A stretch of 64,000 bases of DNA from Hymenobacter aerilatus. GTDB lineage: Bacteria > Bacteroidota > Bacteroidia > Cytophagales > Hymenobacteraceae. Numbering within the stretch: the stretch's first letter is position 1; each line of letters starts with the position of its first letter. Location: NCBI RefSeq assembly GCF_022921095.1, contig NZ_CP095053.1:3390501-3454500 (forward strand), written 5' to 3'. This document shows, in pieces, positions 17,746 to 26,860 of this stretch. Under the pieces are notes generated by a model, which did no database searches, was not told the origin of the DNA, and saw only the letters and a list, made by a program, of their open reading frames with translations. The translations under genes were made by a program, and so were the position numbers.

Positions 17746-20253
17746 TTACTTCCGAATCAGCGCACCGGCTTGCTTCTCAAACTGCTGAATGAGGCGCTGC
17801 ATCACCTGGTCGATAGCTTGGTCGGTGAGGGTTTGGCTAGGGTCTTGCAGGGCGAAGCTCACGGAGTAGGACTTTTTGCCCGCCCCCAGGTTCTCGCCTT
17901 CATACACGTCAAACACATTCAGGCTTTGCAGAAGTTTCTTTTCGGTGCGGCGCGCAATCTGCTGCAACTGGTCGAACGTCACGGTCTTGTCTACCACCAG
18001 CGACAAGTCGCGGCGCACCTCCGGGAACTTGGGCAACTCGCGGGCCACCAGCGTGTTTTTGTACTTGCGCACCAGCCAATCCCAGTCCAGCTCGGCATAC
18101 CACACGGGCTGGTTCACGTCGAGCTGCTTCAGCACGCCCGGCGACACGGCCCCCAGATGCACCACCGGCTGGTTCTGCACCAGCAGGGTAAGGCCGCCCG
18201 CAAGGTAGGGATGCTGCACCGGCTGGCTGGCATAGTTGCCGAAGCCCAACGAAGCCAATACCTGCTGTACTGCCCCGGCTAAGTCGTGGAAAGTTGTTTT
18301 CTCTGCCTTATGCTGCCAAGTTTCGGTCGAGGCATTACCAGTGAGCAGCAGCACCAGCTTGTTCTGCTCCTGGTGCTTGCCTGTCTCAGGCTTCTGGGAG
18401 TAGGCCTTGCCGAACTCGTAAAGCTTCAGGTCCTTCTGGCGGCGGTTGAGGTTGTAGCGCACCACTTCCAGGGCCGAGTGCAACACCGTGGGCCGCATGA
18501 TGTCGAGGTCGGCGCTGTTGTAGTTGTGCACGCGCACCAGCGTAGCGTCCTGCTCGCCTTTCTTTTCGAAGTAGGCCGAGTTGGTGAGCGAGTTGGTGAT
18601 AATCTCCGAATAGCCCTGCCCGCTGAGCAACCGTGCCGTGTTCTGGCGTAGCACTTCGGGGTCAGGATTCGGGAACTTGGCGAGGTAGGAAGCCGAGTTG
18701 AAGGGCCGCAGCGCCACGTTGTTGTAACCGTAGATGCGCAGAATTTCCTCAATCACATCGGCCTCGCGGGTCACGTCTACCTTATGCGGCGGAATTTTCA
18801 GGTACCATTCCGTTGCGGATAAGTCAGTGGCTGCTGGTTGAGCAGTGAGAAGCGTCAGATGCTCAGCCAAGTCCTGTCCTATTGCATTACCACCCAACGA
18901 CGGTTGCTCTTGAATCTCAATATCTAAGTCCGTCAGGATCTGGCGGATGCGGTCTTCGCCTATCTCCTGCCCTACCAGCTGGGCCACGCGGGGTAGGCGC
19001 AGGCGTACTTCCGTGGGCTGGATGGGGGTAGGATACTGGTCGACCGCCGGCGCGGCAATGCGTGCCCCAGCCACTTCTTGCAGCAGCAGTGCCGCACGCT
19101 GGAGAGCTACAGGCACCATGTCGGGGTCGGTGCCGCGCTCGAAGCGGAAGGAAGCGTCGGTTTTGAGCTGGTGCGTCTGGCTGGTTTTGCGTACTACGGC
19201 GGGCGCGAAGTAGGCGCTTTCCAGCAGCACGCGGGTAGTGGCGTTGCTCACGCCCGACGTCTTGCCGCCAAACACGCCCGCCAGCGCCATGGGGGCGCCG
19301 TTGGCATCGGCAATAACCAGGTCGGCAGCTTGCAGGGTGCGCTCCACGCCGTCCAGCGTTACGAATTTCTCGCCGGCCTCGGCCCGCTTCACCCGAATCT
19401 GGTTGCCCGTAATCTGGTCGGCATCGAAGGCGTGCAGGGGGTTGCCCAGCTCGTGCAGCACGAAGTTGGTGACGTCCACCACGTTGTTGATGGGCGACAG
19501 TCCAATGCTGCGCAACCGGCGCTGCAACCACTCCGGCGACGGTCCTACCTGCACATTATCCAGTAGCAACCCAGCATAGCGTGGGCAAGCGGCTTCGTCT
19601 TCGATGGTGACGCTGATGGTGTTTTCGGCGGAGGCAGGCGCCTGGAAGCCGCTTACGTCGGGTAGGTGGCAGGGCTGACGCAGCAGGGCGCGCAGCTCGC
19701 GGGCCACGCCGTAGTGCGAAGCCGCGTCGGCGCGGTTGGGCGTCAGGCCAATCTCAAACACCGAATCAGAGCCCAGCCCAAAATACTCGGCGGCCGGCGT
19801 GCCGTTAGGCAAGTCGGTGTTTAGCACCATAATGCCGGCGTGCGACTCGCCCAACCCGATTTCATCCTCTGCGCAAATCATGCCTTCGGAGGCCGCCCCA
19901 CGAATCTTAGACTTCTTGATTTTGAACGGCTCACCTTGAGTAGGGTGCAGCATAGCCCCTTCCAGAGCCACCACCACTTTTTGGCCGGCTGCCACGTTGG
20001 GCGCACCGCATACAATCTGGCGCGGGGTGCCGTCGCCCACGTCTACAGTAGTAAGGCTGAGCTTGTCGGCATCGGGATGCTTTTCGCAGATGAGCACGGT
20101 GCCCAGCACCACGCCGCGCAGGCCGCCGGGCACGCTCTCCAGCTCCTCAATACCTTCTACTTCCAGCCCGGAGCCGGTCAGCAGCTTCCCGATTTCCTCG
20201 GCCGATTGGGTGGTAGGGATGAGCGTACGGAGCCAGTCGTATGATATTTTCAT
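17746..20253 (-). CDS. pheT: Phenylalanine--tRNA ligase, beta subunit
   Basis: The large subunit of phenylalanyl-tRNA synthetase, charging tRNA-Phe. The 835 residues are slightly longer than the E. coli form. Domains run in the expected order: N-terminal start MKISYDWL, the OB-fold tRNA-binding domain (VVLGTVLICEKHPDADKL, about residues 45-150), the B3/B4 editing domain, the B5 domain, the catalytic-like core and the C-terminal anticodon-binding ferredoxin-like domain (LPKFPEVRRDLSLVVD, about 735-835). The pheS gene is not adjacent, which is normal in Bacteroidota. Confidence 0.97.
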   Translation of the reverse strand: MKISYDWLRTLIPTTQSAEEIGKLLTGSGLEVEGIEELESVPGGLRGVVLGTVLICEKHPDADKLSLTTVDVGDGTPRQIVCGAPNVAAGQKVVVALEGAMLHPTQGEPFKIKKSKIRGAASEGMICAEDEIGLGESHAGIMVLNTDLPNGTPAAEYFGLGSDSVFEIGLTPNRADAASHYGVARELRALLRQPCHLPDVSGFQAPASAENTISVTIEDEAACPRYAGLLLDNVQVGPSPEWLQRRLRSIGLSPINNVVDVTNFVLHELGNPLHAFDADQITGNQIRVKRAEAGEKFVTLDGVERTLQAADLVIADANGAPMALAGVFGGKTSGVSNATTRVLLESAYFAPAVVRKTSQTHQLKTDASFRFERGTDPDMVPVALQRAALLLQEVAGARIAAPAVDQYPTPIQPTEVRLRLPRVAQLVGQEIGEDRIRQILTDLDIEIQEQPSLGGNAIGQDLAEHLTLLTAQPAATDLSATEWYLKIPPHKVDVTREADVIEEILRIYGYNNVALRPFNSASYLAKFPNPDPEVLRQNTARLLSGQGYSEIITNSLTNSAYFEKKGEQDATLVRVHNYNSADLDIMRPTVLHSALEVVRYNLNRRQKDLKLYEFGKAYSQKPETGKHQEQNKLVLLLTGNASTETWQHKAEKTTFHDLAGAVQQVLASLGFGNYASQPVQHPYLAGGLTLLVQNQPVVHLGAVSPGVLKQLDVNQPVWYAELDWDWLVRKYKNTLVARELPKFPEVRRDLSLVVDKTVTFDQLQQIARRTEKKLLQSLNVFDVYEGENLGAGKKSYSVSFALQDPSQTLTDQAIDQVMQRLIQQFEKQAGALIRK

Positions 20254-20258
20254 GGGTA

Positions 20259-20361
20259 GTTGTCAGTTGTCAGTTGTCGGTTCATAGTTGTTAATTATCC
20301 GTTTTGAGTGACGTAGAAACCATCATCTAACCACGAACAACCAGCAACTGACAACTGAATG
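20259..20361. repeat. Inverted repeat upstream of pheT
   Basis: CAGTTGTCAGTTG at about 20263-20278 is mirrored by CAACTGACAACTG at about 20345-20358. It lies in the 5' region of pheT on the minus strand, so a leader hairpin is possible. The remaining bases up to the R3 repeat hold no gene I can support. Confidence 0.5.
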
Positions 20362-20463
20362 CTACCTGCAAAGGTAGGAATTTGGCAGGCTGCCCGAAAC
20401 GTGACCTACCCTCGCTTTTCGCTTATTTATCCGAACTCACCCACAGCACCAAAGTACTTTCAT

Positions 20464-20563
20464 CCACAACCCGCCCGTCATCCTGAGCGGAGCGAAGGAC
20501 CTTAATGAATTGTTCATCGTGAGAAGGTCCTTCGCTCCGCTCAGGATGACAGGCGGGTTGTGG
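20464..20563. repeat. Dispersed inverted-repeat element, copy R3
   Basis: Arms of 40 bases (20464-20503 and 20524-20563) with one mismatch surround a shortened 20-base core. The variable arm positions read GAGCGGAGCG and are matched by CGCTCCGCTC on the other side. It lies just beyond the 3' end of the DUF1684 gene. Confidence 0.9.
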
Positions 20564-20599
20564 TTGAAAGGTGGGTTTCAGATGTACGCCCCCCTACCC

Positions 20600-21217
20600 C
20601 TACTCGTGAAACGTTTTCTCACCGGCCGGGATTTCTACGTTCAGACGGTTCTCGGCGGGCGGCAGGGGGCACACAAAGCTGCTGTTGTAGGCGCAGTAGG
20701 GGTTATAGGCCTTGTTGAAATCGAGGGTAATTTCGGTGGCGTCGGGGGCGGGTACGGCGGCATCGAGGTAGCGGCCACCGCCGTAGCTGCCCAGGCCGTT
20801 GGTGCGGTCGGCAAAGGGAATGAACAGCGTGGTATCGGGACCAAATGCCCGGCGGTAGAGCGTAAGCTTGTACTCTTGCTTGTCCAGAATAAATGTGGCC
20901 TGCCCCCAGCGCAGATAGGTTTCGGGCTGCGCGCCGGTGGTAGCCATGCGCGTGGTATCGCGCTTGGTAAACCCTTGGTACTGCGCATCGAGGCGGTAGG
21001 CGCGGTCGGGGGCGTAGTAGGGTAGGGTTTTGAAGGTGTCGCGCTGGGCCTGGTTGAGCGGCGAGCCATTCACCCGCCGAAACGAGTTGTCTTTCTCCAG
21101 ACGCTCTTTCTGCAAGCCAATGATGTACTGATTGTCGCTCAGCACTAGATCTTGCAGAAAATAGCCCACGATCAGCAGCAGGCTCAGACCAATAAAGAAT
21201 TTCGGGTTGATTTTCAC
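20600..21217 (-). CDS. DUF1684 family membrane-anchored or exported protein
   Basis: A 205-residue protein with one N-terminal hydrophobic helix (IGLSLLLIVGYFLQDLVL), then a beta-rich domain. The segment LIPFADRTNGLGSYGGGRYLD and the C-terminal FNKAYNPYCAYNSSFVCPLPPAENRL match DUF1684, a family of unknown function widespread in Bacteroidota and Actinomycetota. The two cysteines in CAYNSSFVC may pair or bind a ligand. No operon partner: RadC upstream is transcribed in the same direction but 59 bases away. Confidence 0.85.
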   Translation of the reverse strand: MKINPKFFIGLSLLLIVGYFLQDLVLSDNQYIIGLQKERLEKDNSFRRVNGSPLNQAQRDTFKTLPYYAPDRAYRLDAQYQGFTKRDTTRMATTGAQPETYLRWGQATFILDKQEYKLTLYRRAFGPDTTLFIPFADRTNGLGSYGGGRYLDAAVPAPDATEITLDFNKAYNPYCAYNSSFVCPLPPAENRLNVEIPAGEKTFHE

Positions 21218-21276
21218 AGGGGCAAAGGTAGAACGCTTCTGTTTGTTATCCTGAGTAAGCTCGGGACAACAAAACG

Positions 21277-22020
21277 TTACAGCATCCCTTCATCAGCGAA
21301 GCTATAATAGCCCAAGTCCGTGTAAATCAAATGGTCTAGAATAGGTAGATCCAGGAACTGGCCGGCTTCTTTGAGCTTACGGGTGAGGGCAATGTCGGCG
21401 GCGCTGGGGTTGCGGTTGCCGCTGGGGTGGTTGTGTACCAGAATGATACTGCTGGCTAGCTGCTCCAGAGCGTGCTTGAAGATGAGCTTGGGGTCGGCTA
21501 CGGTGCCGGCCACGCCGCCGGTGCTCACGGGTTGCTTGCGCATCACTACGTTGGCGCGGTTGAGCAAGACCACCCAGAATTCCTCGTGCGGCAAGTCCTG
21601 CAAGTTGGGCCGGATGGTGTTGTAGATATCTGTGGAACAGGTGATGACCGTGCGCTGACTGGCAGCCACTTCTTTACGGCGCCTACCCAATTCCAGCGCC
21701 GCCACAATGGTAATGGCCTTGGCCTCGCCGATACCCTTGTGGCGCATCAGCTCTTTCACCGAGAGTTTGGCTAGCGCGTTCAAATCATTTTCCACGGCCT
21801 GTAAGATCAGCTTGGCCACGTCTACAGCCGAGAGCTTAGCCGTGCCTGAGCCTAGCAGAATAGCCATCAGCTCGGCGTCGGACAGGGCGGCGCGGCCTTT
21901 GGCCAGCAGCTTTTCGCGCGGGCGGTCTTCCTCAGCCCAGCTTTTGATGCTGAAAGAGGCAGGAGCCGAGTAGGCAGTGGCCGGCGACGTATCGTCGGGT
22001 AGGGCAGCAAATGAGGGCAT
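21277..22020 (-). CDS. radC: RadC family JAB/MPN domain protein
   Basis: A 247-residue protein with an N-terminal helix-hairpin-helix-like region (SDAELMAILLGSGT and LMRHKGIGEAKAITIVAALELGRRR) and a C-terminal JAMM metalloprotease-like domain. The metal motif HNHPSGNRNPSAAD is intact, with the upstream Glu in HEEFWVVLLN. Family members are named DNA repair protein RadC on historical grounds, but a direct repair role is not established. The gene stands divergently to the metallophosphoesterase. Confidence 0.93.
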   Translation of the reverse strand: MPSFAALPDDTSPATAYSAPASFSIKSWAEEDRPREKLLAKGRAALSDAELMAILLGSGTAKLSAVDVAKLILQAVENDLNALAKLSVKELMRHKGIGEAKAITIVAALELGRRRKEVAASQRTVITCSTDIYNTIRPNLQDLPHEEFWVVLLNRANVVMRKQPVSTGGVAGTVADPKLIFKHALEQLASSIILVHNHPSGNRNPSAADIALTRKLKEAGQFLDLPILDHLIYTDLGYYSFADEGML

Positions 22021-22136
22021 TGCGCGTAGTCTTCCAGCAATTTATTTCTCTGAGATTAAAGCAAAATCTCTGCCCATTCGGTTACTATGCCTAGTATTAC
22101 TCTTCCACCCCTTTTGCCTGTTTCCCGCCTTATCTT

Positions 22137-23363
22137 ATGTCTCGCTTTATTTCCCTACCCTTTCTTCTTTTCTTACTGATACTGGAGTGGTACGGCCTGC
22201 AAGCCGTGCGCACCGCCCTGCAGCCCAGCACTCCTGGCGGCCGGCGCCTGATTATGGCAATCTATACTGTAGTAACCATTCTGGTGTGGGGGTTGGCTAT
22301 CTGGGCCATCAGCACCCGCCGCGTGGCGCACCCGCACTACAAAGTGTATTTCATTGGTTTGTTGCTGGGCCTGATTGCCGCTAAGCTCCTCATTACCCTA
22401 CCCTTGCTGCTAGAGGATATCACGCGTATTGGGCGCATTGTAGCACGGCAATTGAGTAGCAGCCCCGTGGCGGGCCAGCCCATTTCGCGTAGCGCCTTTT
22501 TGAGCCGGCTAGCGCTGGTGGTAGGCGCTATACCGCTGGTGGCGCTCATTTGGGGGGTAGTGCGCGGTGGCACCGACTACCAGGTGAAGCGCCGTGTCTT
22601 GCGCTTCCCCAATTTACCGGCGTCGTTTGATGGCTTCAAAATCCTGCAGATTTCGGATTTGCATACGGGGTCTTTCACCTCCAAAGAGCCCTTACAGCGT
22701 GCCGTGAAGCTCATCAACGCCCAGCAAGCCGACCTCATCTTCATGACTGGCGACTTGGTCAATAATGTGGCGACGGAAGTAGAAGAGCACATTGAAACAC
22801 TGGCGGGTATCCGCTCGGAGCGGCCTATCTACTCCATCCTCGGCAACCACGATTACGGGGATTATGTGCAGTGGGAATCCCTGGAAGCCAAGCGCGCCAA
22901 CCTGGAGCGCCTGATGCAGAACCACGCCAAGATTGGGTGGGAATTGCTGATGGATGAAAGCCGCACGGTGGAGCGCAACGGCGAGCAGATAGCCATCTTG
23001 GGCGTGCAGAACTGGGGAACCAAGTTTGTGCAGCACGGCAACCTGGCGAAAGCACACGCCGGCTCCGGCAATGCGCCCTTCAAAATTCTGCTCACCCACG
23101 ACCCTACCCACTGGGACGCGCAAGTGCACAACTACCCCGATATCGACCTGACGCTCTCGGGCCACACGCACGGCGCACAATTCGGTGTAAATCTGCCACA
23201 TATGAGATGGAGCCCCGTGCAGTATGTGTATAAGCAGTGGGCTGGCCTGTACCAACGTGGCAAGCAGCACCTGTACGTGAATGTAGGGCTGGGCTTTTTG
23301 GGCTACCCTGGCCGGGTAGGATTTTTACCCGAAATCACGGTGCTGGAGCTGCGCCGGGCATAA
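22137..23363 (+). CDS. Membrane-bound metallophosphoesterase
   Basis: A 408-residue protein with four N-terminal hydrophobic segments (about residues 1-25, 38-60, 68-90 and 125-145), then a calcineurin-like phosphoesterase domain. All five metal motifs are present: ISDLHTG (D174), TGDLVNN, GNHDYGD, LTHDPTHW and SGHTHGAQFG. The layout matches the YkuE/YaeI-like family, some members of which act on lipid phosphates at the membrane. The substrate here is unknown. The ATG at 22137 follows directly from the RadC promoter region. Confidence 0.9.
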   Translation: MSRFISLPFLLFLLILEWYGLQAVRTALQPSTPGGRRLIMAIYTVVTILVWGLAIWAISTRRVAHPHYKVYFIGLLLGLIAAKLLITLPLLLEDITRIGRIVARQLSSSPVAGQPISRSAFLSRLALVVGAIPLVALIWGVVRGGTDYQVKRRVLRFPNLPASFDGFKILQISDLHTGSFTSKEPLQRAVKLINAQQADLIFMTGDLVNNVATEVEEHIETLAGIRSERPIYSILGNHDYGDYVQWESLEAKRANLERLMQNHAKIGWELLMDESRTVERNGEQIAILGVQNWGTKFVQHGNLAKAHAGSGNAPFKILLTHDPTHWDAQVHNYPDIDLTLSGHTHGAQFGVNLPHMRWSPVQYVYKQWAGLYQRGKQHLYVNVGLGFLGYPGRVGFLPEITVLELRRA

Positions 23364-23467
23364 GCCTGAATGAGAGTCGGGGGAATGGGTAAAAATAACC
23401 TCCTGCCACTGGATGCGTATATGCCGCACATTCCATTTTTGCTCCTCCCCTTTTAAACTGACTCATC

Positions 23468-24121
23468 ATGAAAAAGACTTTTTTGCTGCTCAGCTGCGCT
23501 GCCGCGCTGACTATGGCATCTTGCTCGGACAACAAAACCGAAACCGCTGCTACCACTGATACCATGAGCACGGCCGCGTCGACCACTACCACTGACGCGA
23601 ATGACGCTACCTACCGCTCGCAAGCCGATGCCACTGCCCAACGCATGGCTACCGATCTGAACGTGACGGATACTGCTCTGGTATCGAAAGCCAGTGACGT
23701 GTACTACAACCGCGCCCGCAAGCTGGCCGATGTGCGTAGCCAATACACCAACGATACCACCGGCCTGGGTGCCGCCAAGCGCGCCGCCTACCTGGAGTCG
23801 AACGAAGAATTCCACGATTTCCTGACGCCTGAGCAATATACGGCCTACACTAGCAATCCCAGCCGTTATTACGAAGAGGTAGACATTGTGACCGTGACGC
23901 CTGCTCCGGCACCTCTTACCCCCGGCCAAAAGATTGAGCGCGCCGCTGCTAACGTAGCCCCTGGCACCACCGTGAAGGGAGCCGATGGCAGCAAAATCTC
24001 CGTTGACAAAGACGGCGACATTAAAATCAAAGACGCCCAAGGCAACAAAGCCAAGAAAGCCGGCGACGATGGTACTGTGAAGCTGAAACCCGAAAACGGC
24101 GACAAAGTAAAGATCAACTAG
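23468..24121 (+). CDS. Putative lipoprotein of low complexity
   Basis: A 217-residue predicted lipoprotein with lipobox MASC (Cys at 19). The mature part begins with a Thr/Ala-rich linker, continues with a helical region (about 50-130, including YRSQADATAQRMATDLNVTDTALVSKASDVYYN), and ends with a Lys/Asp/Gly-rich tail of short repeats such as GDIKIKDAQG and GTVKLKPENGD, which could bind cations or polysaccharide. No family is recognised. A terminator follows directly. Confidence 0.75.
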   Translation: MKKTFLLLSCAAALTMASCSDNKTETAATTDTMSTAASTTTTDANDATYRSQADATAQRMATDLNVTDTALVSKASDVYYNRARKLADVRSQYTNDTTGLGAAKRAAYLESNEEFHDFLTPEQYTAYTSNPSRYYEEVDIVTVTPAPAPLTPGQKIERAAANVAPGTTVKGADGSKISVDKDGDIKIKDAQGNKAKKAGDDGTVKLKPENGDKVKIN

Positions 24122-24142
24122 CCTCGTTTCTCTCGTATACAA

Positions 24143-24175
24143 AAGCCCGCCCGTGCAACGGAGCGGGCTTTTTTT
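24143..24175 (+). terminator. Intrinsic terminator
   Basis: The stem AAGCCCGC/GCGGGCTT (24143-24150 with 24163-24170), extended by CCG/CGG inside, is followed by five further T. Confidence 0.9.
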
Positions 24176-24218
24176 GGCTCTATCCTTGGCGCCGGGCAAT
24201 AGTGCCGAAAGTCTGCGT

Positions 24219-24226
24219 TAGCTTTG
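24219..24226 (+). promoter_or_regulatory. -7 box TAGCTTTG close to the next start codon
   Basis: An exact TAnnTTTG match. It lies only four bases before the GTG at 24231, so transcription from it would favour the ATG at 24237 with little or no leader. No good -33 box is seen. Confidence 0.35.
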
Positions 24227-24230
24227 CTTT

Positions 24231-24913
24231 GTGAGTATGCATCGATTACTGGGTCTGAAAAATGCGTCTGTGGGACGGCTACTGGGGCTTCTGCTGCTGG
24301 TGTGGCTGAGCGCCGCCACGGCAGCCTATGCCCAAGTACGCGTGACGGGCACCGTATCAGACGCCGAAACGCGCAAGCCGGTGCCGCGCGTAACGGTGCT
24401 ACTCCAGGGCAAAGGCCAGGGCGTGATTGCCTCCGACCAAGGGGACTTCAACCTGAACGCCACCGCCCGCGACACGCTGGTATTTCAGGCCCTGGGCTAC
24501 CAAACTCAACGGCTAGTGGTTGGCAACAGCGGCTTGTCGCAGATTATTCTGCAAATTAAGCTGAAGCCTGCCAGCATAGAGCTGCAAAGCGTGGAGGTGC
24601 GCCAGGGCCGGCCTTCGGATGCGGTTATTAACCGGGCGATGCGCAACATGAAGCGCCCTACCCCCCCGACAACGCGGTGAAGCGCCCGGCTCCGCCCAAG
24701 CCCCTGTTCCCCATCGATAGCACAGCGCCGGCGTCGCCCACGGCCTCGGCTACCGTACAAAACCCCATAAGCTTGCTCTATGAGCAGTTCTCACGTGAGG
24801 GCAAGCAGCGGCAGAAGCTGGAAGAAATTCAGGCGCAGGAACGACTGCAAAAAGCCATCAAAGCCCGGCAGGAATACAACAAGTATTTCCGTGATAACCG
24901 GGGCTACGAGTAA
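24231..24913 (+). pseudogene. Carboxypeptidase-regulatory-like domain protein, split by a frameshift at a C tract
   Basis: Two frames together encode one protein. The first (to 24680) has a signal peptide (LLLLVWLSAATAAYAQ), a carboxypeptidase D regulatory-like beta-sandwich (VRVTGTVSDAETRKPVPRVTV and FQALGYQTQRLVV), and breaks off shortly after RAMRNMKRPTPP. The second (from about 24668 to 24913) continues with VKRPAPPKPLFP and a charged helical tail ending in YNKYFRDNRGYE. One additional C in the run of seven C at 24661-24667 would join them as KRPTPPDNAVKRPAPP. It is either a sequencing or assembly error, a decayed gene, or a phase-variable one. Confidence 0.75.
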
Positions 24914-25065
24914 TCCCACCCGGCGTCAGCCCGTCTTTTTTTGGCCTTGCATAGTGTCCTGCTTACTGTGGTAGCCAGTTTATGCTCAAGACGGTAGAAA
25001 GACAAATATACGATTTTTACTATATATTCTAAAACTTCGCTCAGCGGCAACCGTACGAGTGCAGT

Positions 25066-25968
25066 ATGAGAATAGGGTATCCTTGCGTCAACGAGTCACT
25101 TGACTGCTCCTCCGCTTCCACATTCCGACTGGCATCTTACTCCGATGAACGCGTAGAGCAAACCGTAGCCAGCAACCTGGCGTGCTTGCAGCGTATTCTG
25201 GCGTACAACGTAGAGCACGACTTGCTTTTCTTCCGGATTGGGTCAAACATTGTTCCGTTTGGTTCGCACGCCATCAACACCTACCCTTGGCAAACGCGGT
25301 TTGCGGCCGAGTTTCGGGCCATTGGCGACTATATCCGGCAGCACCACATGCGCGTGTCGCTGCACCCCGATCAGTTTGTAGTCCTGAACTCGCCCGATGC
25401 GGGTATTGTGGAGCGCAGTATTGCTGAGCTGGTGTACCAGGGCTCTATGCTGGACCTGATGGGCATGGACACCACTGCCAAACTGCAAATTCACGTAGGT
25501 GGCCTCTACAACAACCGGGAGCTGGCGCTCAACCGCTTCGAAGACACCTACCTTACCCTACCCGAGCAGGTACGCAGCCGGGTGGTTATCGAAAACGACG
25601 ACCGGCTTTTCAGCCTGCGCGACTGCATGCGCCTGCACGAAGCCGTGGGTGTGCCTATCCTGTTCGATACGTTTCACCATGAGTGCCTGAACCATGGCGA
25701 GCCGATGGCAGAAGCTCTCCGCTTAGCTGCCTCTACCTGGCACCCTACCCGCGACGGCGTGATCATGCTGGATTATAGCTCACAGCAACCCGGTGAGCGC
25801 AAGGGCAAACACACCACCACACTGGTGGATGCCCTATTTCACGATTTGCTGCCGCACTTGCAGGGTCTTGATGCGGATATTATGCTCGAAATAAAAGATA
25901 AAGAGTCTAGTGCCCTGCGCGCGGCAACTATTCTACGCCAAGCGGGTCTTCTACGTACCGCTTCCTAA
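25066..25968 (+). CDS. uvsE: UV DNA damage endonuclease
   Basis: A 300-residue TIM-barrel endonuclease that nicks 5' of UV photoproducts, starting an excision repair route independent of UvrABC. The protein begins MRIGYPCVN, and the metal-site motifs appear in order: FRIGSNIVPFGSH, SLHPDQFVVLNSP, IHVGG, IENDD, LFDTFHHE, WHPTRDG and MLEIKDKE. Length and motif spacing match UvsE/UvdE. A small unknown gene follows 28 bases later and may be co-transcribed. The region upstream (24960-25065) is AT-rich and probably holds the promoter. Confidence 0.96.
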   Translation: MRIGYPCVNESLDCSSASTFRLASYSDERVEQTVASNLACLQRILAYNVEHDLLFFRIGSNIVPFGSHAINTYPWQTRFAAEFRAIGDYIRQHHMRVSLHPDQFVVLNSPDAGIVERSIAELVYQGSMLDLMGMDTTAKLQIHVGGLYNNRELALNRFEDTYLTLPEQVRSRVVIENDDRLFSLRDCMRLHEAVGVPILFDTFHHECLNHGEPMAEALRLAASTWHPTRDGVIMLDYSSQQPGERKGKHTTTLVDALFHDLLPHLQGLDADIMLEIKDKESSALRAATILRQAGLLRTAS

Positions 25969-25996
25969 CCCTACGCCCCTTCACCTTTCTTTAGCT

Positions 25997-26374
25997 ATGG
26001 CAAACCTCCCCTCCGCTCACTCGAGCGACATACTTCTTACCCATACCATACAGGCGCTGCTGCAAGGCCCTACGGGCATGCCCGTCAGTACAGCGCTTAC
26101 GCACATAGATCAGTGGTATCAGCTCCTACTTGACAGTGGCATTCCCGCTTTTCAGGATATTGCTCGCGAGCTAGGCAACCTACAATCTTTAATCAGCACA
26201 GATCTGAAGGCATTCGACGGTAAGTCCATCGGCAGTTCGCTCAGTATGCTGGGTGCGCAAACCATTCAAGCCGCCGACCAAGTAGAAGACGTGCTGAAAG
26301 CCGATCTGAGCAAGCTCGGCGACTTACTCATTAAGTTTGGCGGGGATTTGGAGAATCACGTTTCGACTCTGTAA
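25997..26374 (+). CDS. Small conserved-looking helical protein after uvsE
   Basis: A 125-residue protein with mainly helical, Ala/Leu/Asp-rich sequence and no signal peptide or cysteine. Motifs such as SSDILLTHTIQALLQGP at the N-terminus and DQVEDVLKADLSKLGDLL at the C-terminus suggest an amphipathic helical bundle. The open frame begins earlier, inside uvsE, but the ATG at 25997 is the natural start. It lies 28 bases after uvsE on the same strand and ends before a strong terminator, so the pair looks like an operon. The function is unknown. Confidence 0.7.
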   Translation: MANLPSAHSSDILLTHTIQALLQGPTGMPVSTALTHIDQWYQLLLDSGIPAFQDIARELGNLQSLISTDLKAFDGKSIGSSLSMLGAQTIQAADQVEDVLKADLSKLGDLLIKFGGDLENHVSTL

Positions 26375-26393
26375 CCAGCCAAAACTCATTGAT

Positions 26394-26425
26394 AAGCCCG
26401 TTTCCAGTAGTGGAAACGGGCTTTT
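26394..26425 (+). terminator. Intrinsic terminator
   Basis: A 13-base perfect stem (26394-26406 with 26411-26423), AAGCCCGTTTCC and its complement, with loop GTAG and a T-run. The same stem sequence recurs in the ssrA terminator at 29424. Confidence 0.92.
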
Positions 26426-26643
26426 GTCTGTTACGGACAGCGTATCAGATGCCTTCGACCACGTCTTTGTATATCCCAAGCACTACCTCTACCCAAAAAC
26501 ACTTCACTACCAGTTACATGCGAGATTATGTCATAATTATATTAGGTTTTGCAAAATCATAACAGATCATTATATTTCCAGAACCTTTCAACATTCTGGC
26601 CTTATGTACAGGGTGTTTTATCTGCTCCTTACACCTCCCACCT

Positions 26644-26760
26644 ATGTACAATACTCCATTCGAAGAACTCGAACTGAACTGGTATGAGAAGCTGCTGATG
26701 TATGGCGCGCTGAGTTGGGCAAGCATAGCGGGCTATTGCCTTGTGCATATCCTTTCCTGA
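26644..26760 (+). CDS. Predicted 38-residue membrane peptide
   Basis: A short frame from the ATG at 26644: an acidic N-terminus (NTPFEELELNWYEKL) followed by a single hydrophobic helix (LLMYGALSWASIAGYCLVHI) and stop. Support comes from the amphipathic-then-membrane layout and from a strong terminator 37 bases downstream with no other gene to serve. The bases upstream are AT-rich, unlike the surroundings. No homologue is known to me; it could be a small regulatory membrane protein or a chance frame. Confidence 0.4.
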   Translation: MYNTPFEELELNWYEKLLMYGALSWASIAGYCLVHILS

Positions 26761-26797
26761 TCTACCCAGCCTTTCAGCCAGCACAAGCAGTACATAC

Positions 26798-26860
26798 AAA
26801 AGGCAGGAGGACGAAGCGGAGGCGCAGTATAGCTGCCTCCGCTTCGTCCTCCTGCCTTTT
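26798..26860. terminator. 26-bp perfect hairpin
   Basis: Arms 26798-26823 and 26835-26860 are perfectly complementary with an 11-base loop and AAAA/TTTT at the ends. It can terminate in either direction. Confidence 0.88.
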
